From: Actinomyces capricornis | GTDB taxonomy: Bacteria; Actinomycetota; Actinomycetes; Actinomycetales; Actinomycetaceae | Direction: 5' to 3' | DNA: 64,000 bases | Assembly: GCF_019974135.1 (NCBI RefSeq) | Contig: NZ_AP025017.1 | Span: 1,984,001 to 2,048,000, forward strand | Part shown: one piece after another, positions 1 through 7,667 of the stretch | Layout: every line of letters starts with the position of its first letter | Numbering within the stretch: position 1 is the first letter of the stretch | Program-made: the position numbers and the translations under genes | The notes under the pieces: model-generated | Databases searched by the model: none | Seen by the model: only the letters and a program-made list of their open reading frames with translations | What the model was told of the DNA's origin: nothing

Positions 1-2
1 AG

Positions 3-719
3 CGCCTCGACTGGGGGCCCGCCCAGTGCCGGCGGGTGCGCGATGCCGCCGACGACGTCGGGGCGGCCATCGGGGGCGTGTGCCTGTCCCTGCACCGCCG
101 GATCGGGCCGGGCTCAGCCGACCCCGAGGTGCGCCGTCGGGCCCGCCAGGTGATGACCCGCGGCCTGGAGGTCTGCCACGACCTGGGGGCGCCGGTCATC
201 CAGATCGCCGGCTACTACGCCTACTACGAGCAGCCCGGGCCCGAGGCCGAGCGCTGGTACCGCCAGATGCTGGCCGACGCGGCGCCGATGGCCGCCCGCC
301 TGGGCGTGGTCATGGGCATCGAGAACGTCGACGGCCATGACGTGACCTCCATCCGCAAGGCGGTCGAGCTCGTCCGCGAGGTCGACTCCCCCTACCTGCA
401 GGTCTACCCGGACCTGGGCAATATCGCCGAGCAGGGCCTGGACCCGCGCGTCGAGCTGGCCGCCGGGCGCGGGCACATGGTGGCGATGCACGCCAAGGAC
501 GTGCGCCGCGGGGAGCCCCGGCGCGTGGAGATGGGCCGGGGCATCGTCGACTGGGACCTCAGCTTCCGCCTGCTCAAGGACCAGCACTGGGCGGGGCGGC
601 TCATGATCGAGATGTGGAACGACGACGCCCCGGACTCCCTGGAGCGCTGCCGCCAGGCTCGCGCCTTCATCGAGGACCGTGCCCGCGGCGCCGGCATCGA
701 GGTGCGCACCGCGGCCTGA
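3..719 (+). CDS. ulaE: L-ribulose-5-phosphate 3-epimerase (UlaE/SgaU-like), 5' end missing
   Basis: TIM-barrel sugar-phosphate epimerase that would interconvert L-xylulose-5-P and L-ribulose-5-P in the cytoplasm. The frame is open from the left window edge and begins RLDW, a motif found internally in UlaE proteins, so the true start lies outside; 238 residues are visible against about 284 in the family. A GTG at 36 is an internal codon, not the start. The four metal-ligand positions expected for UlaE can be seen in order: Glu in GIENVDGHD, Asp in YPDLGN, His in MHAKD and Glu in IEMWND. An 80-base gap separates it from the PfkB kinase on the same strand, so the two are probably co-transcribed, and the 4-epimerase of the same pathway lies at 3419-4150. 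Specificity among UlaE, SgbU and related epimerases cannot be settled from sequence alone. Confidence 0.82.
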   Translation, partial: RLDWGPAQCRRVRDAADDVGAAIGGVCLSLHRRIGPGSADPEVRRRARQVMTRGLEVCHDLGAPVIQIAGYYAYYEQPGPEAERWYRQMLADAAPMAARLGVVMGIENVDGHDVTSIRKAVELVREVDSPYLQVYPDLGNIAEQGLDPRVELAAGRGHMVAMHAKDVRRGEPRRVEMGRGIVDWDLSFRLLKDQHWAGRLMIEMWNDDAPDSLERCRQARAFIEDRARGAGIEVRTAA

Positions 720-799
720 CCACCGACCAACCCACCGCCACCCACTGACATCGACTATTCACCGGTCCGGCCAAGGGCCGCACGGAGAGGACAACGACA

Positions 800-1747
800 A
801 TGACGTACGACCTTTCGACCATCGGGGAGGGGCAGATCCGGCTCACCTGCGAGCACGGGGAGCGCCTGTCCACCGCACGATCCCTGCGCATGACCGCCGC
901 GGGCTCGGAGGCCAATGTCTCGGGCCTGCTGGCCCAGCTCGGGCGCAGCACCGCCTGGGCCACCAAGCTCCCCCGCGGCGGGCTGTCCGAGCGCATCGCC
1001 ATCGAGTACAGCGCCGTGGGCGTGGACATGTCCCACATGGTGCTGGCCGATGAGGGCAGGGTGGCCCTGTACTTCCTGGAGCCGGGGGAGTTCCCCCTGC
1101 CGGGCAAGGTCACCTACGACCGCCTGCACACGCCCTTCCGGGAGATCACCCCCGAGGAGCTGGACTGGGACAGCCTGCTGGACACGCGGGTGGTCTTCCT
1201 CACCGGCATCACCGCCGCCCTGACGCCGGCCACGGCGCGGGTGGTGCGCTACTTCGCCGACGCCGCCCGCGAGCGCGGCGTGCCCGTGGCTCTGGACGTC
1301 AACTTCCGCTCCCTGCTGTGGAGCGGGGAGCAGGCCCGCGAGGTGCTCGAGCCCATCGCCAGGATGTCCTCCATCCTGTTCTGCTCGCGCACCGATGCGG
1401 GCATCGTCTTCGGGGTGGAGGAGGCGGGGGTCCAGGCCTGCCGCGCCCTGCGCGAGCAGCTGGAGGTGCCCGTGGTGGTCTCCACCGACGGGCGCGCCGG
1501 CACCTACCTGTCCACCCCCGAGGGGGAGCGGGTCTACGAGATCCGCTCGGTGCCCGTCCTGGACCGCCCCGGCGCCGGGGACGCCTTCGTCGCCGGCACC
1601 CTGCACGGCTGGCTCGACGACGACGTCGAGCGGGGCATCGAGATGGGCACCCGCGTGGCCTGCCTGGCCCTGACCCACCACGGCGACCTCACCCACGTCT
1701 ACCCCGGCGAGCTCATGGCCGGCCAGGGCACGGACATCGTCCGCTGA
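800..1747 (+). CDS. PfkB-family sugar kinase, 2-keto-3-deoxygluconate kinase-like
   Basis: Cytoplasmic ATP-dependent sugar or sugar-acid kinase of 315 residues. The N-terminal region (GEGQIRL, then SEANVSGLLAQLG near residue 35) and the segment YDRLHTPF resemble 2-dehydro-3-deoxygluconokinase (KdgK) rather than fructokinase. The second PfkB signature DRPGAGDAF near residue 255-263 holds the catalytic Asp and the anion hole. The ATG at 800 follows the purine-rich stretch GGAGAGG at 784-790. It lies between a UlaE-like epimerase and an MFS carrier, so it may phosphorylate the imported substrate or a ketose derived from it. Classical L-xylulose pathways use an FGGY kinase, so a PfkB enzyme here is a departure. 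The family is certain, the substrate is not. Confidence 0.8.
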   Translation: MTYDLSTIGEGQIRLTCEHGERLSTARSLRMTAAGSEANVSGLLAQLGRSTAWATKLPRGGLSERIAIEYSAVGVDMSHMVLADEGRVALYFLEPGEFPLPGKVTYDRLHTPFREITPEELDWDSLLDTRVVFLTGITAALTPATARVVRYFADAARERGVPVALDVNFRSLLWSGEQAREVLEPIARMSSILFCSRTDAGIVFGVEEAGVQACRALREQLEVPVVVSTDGRAGTYLSTPEGERVYEIRSVPVLDRPGAGDAFVAGTLHGWLDDDVERGIEMGTRVACLALTHHGDLTHVYPGELMAGQGTDIVR

Positions 1748-1830
1748 GCGCTGGCACGGCCGCACCGACGGGGGCCGAGGACGCCGGCCCCCGTCCCACC
1801 CCACCCGCATCCTTTCAGAGAGGTCCGCAG

Positions 1831-3228
1831 ATGAGTACATCGAGTACATCAGCCCTCACCAGTGCGCCCCAGGGCCGCACCGCCCCCGAGCAGATCGACA
1901 ACCACCGCCTCACCGGCCACCAGAAGTCCCTCATCGGCATGGCCATCGTCGGCAATGTCTCGGAGTTCTTCGACCTGTTCCTCATCGGTTTCATCGTCAA
2001 CATCCTCATGGAGACCCCCGGGTGGAGCCTGACCGGCTTCCACTCCGGCGTCATCCTGGCCGGGGCCGGCCTGGGCACCGTCGTCGGTGCCATTGCCTGG
2101 GGTCGCCTGGCCGACATCTTCGGCCGCCGGCACGCCTTCGTGGCCTGCATCATCGTCCTGGTCATCTTCACCGCGATCTCCGCCCTGACCCCGGTCAACG
2201 GCTGGATCCTCCTGGCCATCATGCGCACCGGTGTGGGGATCGGCGTGGGAGGCCTGAACATCACCTCCGTGCCCTTCGTCCAGGAGTTCGTCCCCGCCCG
2301 GCAGCGGGGCCTGCTGGCAGGCCTGACCAGTGTCTTCATCCCCGCGGGCATCTTCCTGGGCGGGGTGGTCACCAAGTACTTCGGGGACGCCCTGGGCTGG
2401 CGCGGCCTCATCGCCGTGGGCTGCATCCCCATCGTCCTGCTCGCCTGGGCGCGGATCATCCCCGAGTCCCCGCGCTTCCTCCAGGCCCAGGGCCGCGAGC
2501 AGGAGGCCAAGGAGGCCTACGCCTGGGCCATGGAGATCCCCGTGGAGCAGGTGGCCGACCTGCCCGAGATCAAGGAGACCGGCTCTGCCTCCTACCGGGT
2601 CATCTTCAGCCGCTACCCCCGCCAGCTCCTGGTGGTGGCCCTGGGATCCTTCTGCTTCATCATGGGCTCCTTCACCGTCCAGTCCTGGGGGCAGAGCCTC
2701 CTGGGGCAGTCCTTCGGCTTCCACGTGGGCACGGTGGCCACGCTGTTCATGCTCGTCTCCCTGGGCGACCTCCTGGGGCGCCTGGGCTCGGCCTGGATCT
2801 CCGACCGCATCGGGCGGCGGTGGACCATGTTCGGCTGCGGGATGATCGGTGGTGTGGGGGCGCTCATCGCCGCCCTGTCCACCCGGATGGTCCACGGCGA
2901 CCAGGTGGGCGCGGCCGGCTACGTGTTCTTCATCGGGATCCTCATCATCATGACCTTCGGTGATGGGGCCTTCGGCATCCTCAACGCCTTCGGGGGGGAG
3001 CAGTTCCCCACCGAGGCGCGCTCGACCGGCCTGGGCCTGGGCTACGGGATCGGGGCGATGGCCAAGGTGGTGGGCCCCTACTTCGTGGGAGCGCTCATCG
3101 GCTCGGCCAAGCTCAGCGCGCAGGTGGTCTTCCTGCCCTTCCTCATCTTCGCGGGCCTGCTGTTCCTGGGCGGGTTCATCTACCTCTTCGCCAAGGAGAC
3201 CAAGGGGGCCTCGCTGGAGGACATCTAG
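1831..3228 (+). CDS. MFS transporter, sugar/sugar-acid:H+ symporter type
   Basis: Twelve-helix major facilitator of 465 residues in the cytoplasmic membrane. Motif A is clear after TM2 (GRLADIFGRRHAF) and again in the second half (WISDRIGRRWTM), and the first helix begins NVSEFFDLFLIGF. ATG 1831 is preceded by AGAGAGGTC at 1817-1825; in-frame codons further upstream lack a ribosome site and would add low-complexity sequence. It closes the run ulaE-kinase-MFS and is followed by two very strong convergent hairpins. By context it should import the pentose, aldonate or related substrate processed by its neighbours. Assignment to a single MFS subfamily is not possible by eye. Confidence 0.83.
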   Translation: MSTSSTSALTSAPQGRTAPEQIDNHRLTGHQKSLIGMAIVGNVSEFFDLFLIGFIVNILMETPGWSLTGFHSGVILAGAGLGTVVGAIAWGRLADIFGRRHAFVACIIVLVIFTAISALTPVNGWILLAIMRTGVGIGVGGLNITSVPFVQEFVPARQRGLLAGLTSVFIPAGIFLGGVVTKYFGDALGWRGLIAVGCIPIVLLAWARIIPESPRFLQAQGREQEAKEAYAWAMEIPVEQVADLPEIKETGSASYRVIFSRYPRQLLVVALGSFCFIMGSFTVQSWGQSLLGQSFGFHVGTVATLFMLVSLGDLLGRLGSAWISDRIGRRWTMFGCGMIGGVGALIAALSTRMVHGDQVGAAGYVFFIGILIIMTFGDGAFGILNAFGGEQFPTEARSTGLGLGYGIGAMAKVVGPYFVGALIGSAKLSAQVVFLPFLIFAGLLFLGGFIYLFAKETKGASLEDI

Positions 3229-3271
3229 CAGGCCCCTCCCTCCCGGGGCTGTCAGCGGCGCCAGTGGCCGC

Positions 3272-3323
3272 GAGGGCCTCCGGCGGGGTGCGAGTCGATA
3301 CGCTCGCCCCGCCGGAGGCCCTC
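3272..3323. terminator. Bidirectional hairpin terminator 1
   Basis: A perfect 17-bp inverted repeat (3272-3288 against 3307-3323) sits between the convergent MFS and 4-epimerase genes. There is no T-tract, as is common in high-GC actinobacteria. Confidence 0.75.
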
Positions 3324-3364
3324 ACCGCGCGTTCGCGGGGCCGGCCCGTGCGGCGCCGTCGACG

Positions 3365-3410
3365 GCGGTGCGCCGGTGGGGCCCGCACCGGGGCCCCACC
3401 GGCGCACCGC
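3365..3410. terminator. Bidirectional hairpin terminator 2
   Basis: A perfect 20-bp inverted repeat (3365-3384 against 3391-3410) with a 6-base loop ends 8 bases before the stop codon of the minus-strand epimerase gene. With the hairpin at 3272-3323 it makes a double barrier between the converging transcripts. Confidence 0.78.
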
Positions 3411-3418
3411 GCCCGTCC

Positions 3419-4150
3419 TCACTCCTCGTGCTGGCCGTAGACGTTCTGGTAGCGATCGTTGAGGCTGTCGATCTGCGCCTGGTCGATGGGCACCGGCTCC
3501 CCGCCCTGCCGGGCGACGTGCACGGTGCGGGCCACCTCCTCGCACATGGCGGCGGCCTTGACCGCTGCCCGGGCGTCGCGGCCGATGGTGAAGGGGCCGT
3601 GGTTGGCCATGAGCACCGCCGGCGAGCGCGAGCCCGACAGCGTCTCGACAATGCCGCGGCCGATGGAGTCGTCCCCGATGAGGGCGAAGGGGCCCACGGG
3701 GATATCCCCGCCGAACTCGTCGGCCATCATCGTCAGCACGCAGGGGATGGGCTCGCGGCGGGCCGCCCAGGCGGTGGCGTAGGTCGAGTGCGTGTGGACC
3801 ACGCCCCCCACCCCCTCCATGTGCCGGTAGACGTAGGCGTGGGCGGCGGTGTCCGAGGAGGGGGTCAGGGAGGCCGGGGTGCCGTCCTCGATCTTGTCGC
3901 CCTGGAGGGTGCACACCACCATGGTGCCGGGGCTCAGCTCGTCATAGGAGACCCCGGAGGGCTTGATGACGAACAGGCCGGCGCACTGCGGGCCCCGGCC
4001 GCGGTCCACCATGACGCGCTCGGAGACATTGCCCGCCGTCCAGACCACCAGGCCCCAGCGCGGCAGCTCGGCGTGCAGGGCCGCCACGCGCTCGCGGGTG
4101 GCGGCCACCGCGGCCTGGACCTCCTCATCGAGCTCGGACAGGACGATCAT
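3419..4150 (-). CDS. araD: L-ribulose-5-phosphate 4-epimerase
   Basis: Class II aldolase-family epimerase of 243 residues converting L-ribulose-5-P to D-xylulose-5-P, which enters the pentose phosphate pathway (transketolase is at 5330-7420). Zinc ligands are visible in VHTHSTYAT (two His) and in ANHGPF (third His); GNVSER and KPSGVSYDEL are family signatures. The start is supported by AAGGAGGACC just upstream on the minus strand. It converges on the ulaE-kinase-MFS run, so it is a separate transcript, but the 3-epimerase plus 4-epimerase pair indicates one catabolic route. It could equally be named ulaF or sgbE; AraD is the generic name. Confidence 0.88.
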   Translation of the reverse strand: MIVLSELDEEVQAAVAATRERVAALHAELPRWGLVVWTAGNVSERVMVDRGRGPQCAGLFVIKPSGVSYDELSPGTMVVCTLQGDKIEDGTPASLTPSSDTAAHAYVYRHMEGVGGVVHTHSTYATAWAARREPIPCVLTMMADEFGGDIPVGPFALIGDDSIGRGIVETLSGSRSPAVLMANHGPFTIGRDARAAVKAAAMCEEVARTVHVARQGGEPVPIDQAQIDSLNDRYQNVYGQHEE

Positions 4151-4534
4151 GCGGTCCTCCTTGTGGTCATGCGGTGGTCATTGCCGTTCTCGTTCTCGGG
4201 ATGACTGCCTCCCACTGGTACTCCTTCGTCGTGGGTTCGCCCTGCGTCCATCACGCAAGGCCCTATCAAGGCCCTGCTGCGGGCCGCGGAGGGCAGTCCC
4301 GCCGCCCGCGGCCGTGGTGGGATTCTACGAGGCGGGCGAAGGCTCGCGGCAGTCGCCGATGAACGGGTGTGCACGGCGGATCACGAAGGACGGCGGTGCT
4401 CGGGTTGAGAGGGGCTGAGGGGCCGCAGAGATGCGGTAGGCGGCTCAGCTGGGAGGAGGAAGGCACAATGAACGCGCACATCTGTTCGCAGGAGGTGCTC
4501 CCTGGAGGCACTGGCCCCCAGTGCCCGCCTCTGG
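4151..4534. other. Intergenic region, promoter side of the 4-epimerase gene
   Basis: No convincing coding sequence was found in these 384 bases. The part nearest 4150 must contain the minus-strand promoter and ribosome site of the 4-epimerase gene; no clear -35/-10 pair could be fixed. Confidence 0.5.
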
Positions 4535-4599
4535 AATGCGAGTTCGGGGTGCAGAATGCGATGACCCTGCACTCGCATTCTGCACCCCGAACTCGCATT
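4535..4599. repeat. Large palindrome, family A copy 1
   Basis: A perfect 27-bp inverted repeat (4535-4561 against 4573-4599) with an 11-base centre. Both arms carry AATGCGAGT-CGGGGTGCAGAA. Nearly the same palindrome is at 60078-60142. It ends 4 bases from the stop codon of the minus-strand YGQ-rich gene, so it probably also serves as that gene's terminator. Confidence 0.85.
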
Positions 4600-4603
4600 G
4601 TGC

Positions 4604-5113
4604 TCAGGTGGGCTGGCCGTAGCCCGCTGGTGGCTGGCCGTAGCCGGCACTGCCCTGGCCGTAGCCCTGCGGGGCGCCTGCCTGCTGCTGGCCCATGCCC
4701 TGCTGTGTGCCGTGGTGCTGCCCATAGCCGCCCTGGCCGTAGCCGGCTGGCTGGCCATAGGCCTGCGGAGCGGAGAGCTGGCCGTAGCCGGCCGCCGTCG
4801 GGTCGTAGCCCGACTGGGGCAGGGGCGAGCCCATCTGGGAGGCGGAGCGGGCCTCCTTCTGGCGCTGCAGGCCCTCGACATAGCGCACGCCGTAGACCAT
4901 CGCAATACCGAGGCCCACCAGAATGAACCGGGTGACGCCCCGGCTGCTATCGCTGGAGAAGACGAGCACGGCGACGATGATCCACAGGACCACGGCGCCG
5001 GCCACCATGGGCCAGAAGAGTTTGGACTTCGGAGTCTTCCATGGTGACTGCTTGGCCTCGGGCTGGGAGTCCTGGCCTGGGAAGGGTGACTGCGCTGGCT
5101 GCTGGTAGGACAT
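4604..5113 (-). CDS. Small membrane protein with YGQ-rich C-terminal tail
   Basis: Not a recognised family. 169 residues. A Q/P-rich cytoplasmic head (about 1-30) is followed by two hydrophobic helices, about 32-54 (begins LFWPMVAGAVV) and 62-78 (FILVGLGIAMVYGVRYV), then a charged segment EGLQRQKEAR. The last 70 residues are low-complexity with repeated YGQ, AGYGQ and GQPAGYGQ. The DNA shows matching degenerate tandem repeats of a GGCCGTAGCC core on the plus strand. The start has AAGGAAAGAG ahead of ATG. Tails of this kind are common in actinobacterial membrane proteins of unknown role and are probably disordered. It stands alone between palindrome A and the transketolase terminator. Confidence 0.72.
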   Translation of the reverse strand: MSYQQPAQSPFPGQDSQPEAKQSPWKTPKSKLFWPMVAGAVVLWIIVAVLVFSSDSSRGVTRFILVGLGIAMVYGVRYVEGLQRQKEARSASQMGSPLPQSGYDPTAAGYGQLSAPQAYGQPAGYGQGGYGQHHGTQQGMGQQQAGAPQGYGQGSAGYGQPPAGYGQPT

Positions 5114-5217
5114 AGGTCTCTTTCCTTAGGCACGGGATACGAGCGAGATCAGCCTAACCGGACCGACGCCGTTCCCGTCCAACGTGGCGCACGGGGAGAA
5201 GAACCCGCCCCGGCGCG

Positions 5218-5258
5218 TGATGCGCCCCCCGGGGCGGGGCTCCCCGGGGGGCGCATCA
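5218..5258. terminator. Terminator between the YGQ gene promoter side and tkt 3' end
   Basis: A perfect 17-bp inverted repeat (5218-5234 against 5242-5258), 7-base loop, lies downstream of the minus-strand transketolase stop. It is placed to end tkt transcription before the next minus-strand gene. Confidence 0.72.
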
Positions 5259-5329
5259 GGCAGGAGGTGCGGACCTCGCCGACAGCCCTTCGCCGACAGT
5301 CCATTGACGGTGCTCAGGCACGACGACGC

Positions 5330-7420
5330 TCAGGCGCGACGGGCCTCCAGGGCACGTCCGGCCACGGCCGCGACATTGTCACCGGTGAAGCCGTACTCCT
5401 CGAATAGGCGTCCGCCGGGCGCCGAGGCGCCGAAGTGCTCGATGGAGACCACGGCACCGGCGTCGCCCACGATCTCGCGCCACCCCATGGCGATGCCGGC
5501 CTCCACCGAGACCCGCACGGCGTCGGCGGGCAGGACAGCGGCGCGGTAGTCCTCGTCCTGCTCGGCGAACCACTCCAGGCAGGGGGCCGAGACCACGCGG
5601 GTGGGCGTGCCCTGGGCCTGGAGGATCTCGCGCGCCGCCACGGCCACGGAGACCTCCGAGCCGGTGGCGATGAGCACCAGCTCGGGGGCGGCCTCGGCGC
5701 CCGAGGCGTCAGTGGCCTCCATCAGGACGTAGGCGCCCCGGCGCACGCCGTCGGCGGCGGCCTCGGGCGAGGCGTGCACCGTCAGGTTCTGGCGCGAGAG
5801 GATGAGGCCCACCGGCTCGCGGTGGCGGCGCAGGATCTCGGCCCAGGCGGCGGCCGTCTCATTGGCGTCCCCGGGCCGCACCACGGCCAGGCCCGGGATG
5901 GCGCGCAGGGCGGCCAGGTGCTCGATGGGCTGGTGGGTGGGGCCGTCCTCGCCCACTCCGATGGAGTCGTGGGACCACACGAAGATGGAGCCCACCCGCA
6001 TCAGGGCGGCCAGGCGGACGGCCGGGCGCATGTAGTCGGAGAAGACCATGAAGGTCCCCCCGTAGGCGCGGGTCAGGCCATCCACGGCGATCCCGTTGAG
6101 GATCGAGCCCATGGCGTGCTCGCGCACACCGAAGTGGATGGTGCGCCCGTAGGGGCTGCCGTCATGGCTCGCCGCGAGCGAGGCGGGCAGGAAGGAGGCC
6201 TCGCCGGCCATGGAGGTGTTGTTGGAGCCGGCCAGGTCGGCCGAGCCGCCCCACAGCTCGGGGACCACCGGGGCCAGGGCGCTGAGGGTCTTGCCGGAGG
6301 CCGAGCGGGTGGCCACCGCCTCCCCGGGCTCCCAGGTCGGCAGGGCCTCCTCCAGCCCCTCGGGCAGGCCCCCGCTGAGCAGGCGCTCCAGCAGTGCAGA
6401 GCCCTGCGGGTTGGCGGCCTTCCACGCCTCGAAGCGCTCGTCCCACTGGCCGCGCAGCTCGGCGGCCCTCTGGGCGGCCTGGGCGCGGGTGTGCTCGAGG
6501 ACCTCCTGGGGCAGCTGGAAGTCCTGCTCGGGGTCCAGGCCGAGGGCCTCCTTGAGCCCGGCGACCTCCTGGGGCCCGAGCTTGGCGCCGTGGGAGGACT
6601 CCTGGCCCTGCTTGGTGGGGGAGGGCCAGGCGATGATCGTGCGCAGGCGGATGAGGCTGGGGCGCGTGGTCTCGGCCCGGGCGGCCTCCAGGGCGGCGTG
6701 AAGCGCCTCGTAGTCCTCGTGGTACTGGCCGCCGGCGCGCCAGTCGACGTCGAGGACCTGCCAGCCGTAGGCCTCGAAGCGGGCCGAGGGATCCTCGGTG
6801 AAGGCGATGTCGGTGTCGCCCTCGATGGAGATGTCGTTGTCGTCGTAGATGGCGATGAGGTTGCCCAGCTCCTGGGTCCCGGCCAGGGAGGCGGCCTCAG
6901 CGGCCACGCCCTCCTGCATGCAGCCGTCGCCGACGATGGTGTAGACGTAGTGGTCGAAGACCGACTCCCCGGGGGCGGTCTGGGCATCGAGCATCCCGTG
7001 CTCGCGGCGGGCGGCCATGGCCATGCCCACGGCGGTGGCGATGCCCGCCCCCAGGGGCCCGGTGGTGGTCTCCACCCCGGCGGTGTGGCCGAACTCGGGG
7101 TGGCCCGGGGTCAGGGAGCCCCACTGGCGCAGCTGGCGCAGGTCGTCGAGCTCCAGGCCGTAGCCGGCCAGGGCCAGCTGGATGTACTGCAGCAGGGAGG
7201 CGTGCCCGATGGACAGCACGAAGCGGTCGCGCCCCAGCCAGGCGGGGTCGGCCGGGTCTGCGCGCATCTCGCGCTGGTAGAGCAGGTAGGCCACGCCCGC
7301 CAGGGAGATCGGGGTGCCGGGATGCCCGGAGCCGGCGTTCTCGACGGCGTCGGCGGCCAGTGCCTTGGAGACGGCGATGGCCCGGTGGTCGAGGTCGGTC
7401 AGCAGTGGCTCAGCAGTCAT
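5330..7420 (-). CDS. tkt: Transketolase
   Basis: Thiamine-diphosphate enzyme of the non-oxidative pentose phosphate pathway, transferring two-carbon units between ketose and aldose phosphates in the cytoplasm. 696 residues, the normal length. Visible in order: SGHPGTP at 31-37, TTGPLGAG near 119-126, the ThDP motif from GDG (164-166) to DDNDISIEG (193-201), and the pyrimidine-domain FGVREHAMG with the catalytic Glu, then HDSIGVGEDGPTHQP. ATG at 7420 is preceded by AGGAG. It stands alone, with a terminator at 5218-5258. In other actinobacteria it often precedes tal and zwf; here it does not. It would take the xylulose-5-P made by the 4-epimerase at 3419-4150. Confidence 0.96.
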   Translation of the reverse strand: MTAEPLLTDLDHRAIAVSKALAADAVENAGSGHPGTPISLAGVAYLLYQREMRADPADPAWLGRDRFVLSIGHASLLQYIQLALAGYGLELDDLRQLRQWGSLTPGHPEFGHTAGVETTTGPLGAGIATAVGMAMAARREHGMLDAQTAPGESVFDHYVYTIVGDGCMQEGVAAEAASLAGTQELGNLIAIYDDNDISIEGDTDIAFTEDPSARFEAYGWQVLDVDWRAGGQYHEDYEALHAALEAARAETTRPSLIRLRTIIAWPSPTKQGQESSHGAKLGPQEVAGLKEALGLDPEQDFQLPQEVLEHTRAQAAQRAAELRGQWDERFEAWKAANPQGSALLERLLSGGLPEGLEEALPTWEPGEAVATRSASGKTLSALAPVVPELWGGSADLAGSNNTSMAGEASFLPASLAASHDGSPYGRTIHFGVREHAMGSILNGIAVDGLTRAYGGTFMVFSDYMRPAVRLAALMRVGSIFVWSHDSIGVGEDGPTHQPIEHLAALRAIPGLAVVRPGDANETAAAWAEILRRHREPVGLILSRQNLTVHASPEAAADGVRRGAYVLMEATDASGAEAAPELVLIATGSEVSVAVAAREILQAQGTPTRVVSAPCLEWFAEQDEDYRAAVLPADAVRVSVEAGIAMGWREIVGDAGAVVSIEHFGASAPGGRLFEEYGFTGDNVAAVAGRALEARRA

Positions 7421-7588
7421 GCGGGCTCCTTGGATGGTGCGAGTGCCTGGCGGCCCCGGAAGGGGGCTGGACCGATCCTCCCCGCTGTGGGGCGGGCGGG
7501 CAAGTAGAGGCGTGAACGCCTGCTCAGATGGGCGCCAGGCCCGGCAGCCCGCTGCACGCATGTGTGGGCCCGCCACCCCTCCCCACTC

Positions 7589-7656
7589 TTCGACAATTTG
7601 CATGAGATCGTACTTCTCCAGGCCCGGAGAAGTACGATCTCATGCAAATTGTCGAA
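7589..7656. repeat. 31-bp perfect hairpin of low GC content
   Basis: Arms 7589-7619 and 7626-7656 are perfectly complementary, with a 6-base loop. The arms are about 42% GC (13 of 31) against roughly 70% around them. It lies 11 bases past the stop codon of the minus-strand SPFH gene, where it could act as a terminator, but its base composition suggests an imported element. No other copy was seen in the window. Confidence 0.85.
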
Positions 7657-7667
7657 AAGAAGGAGGG

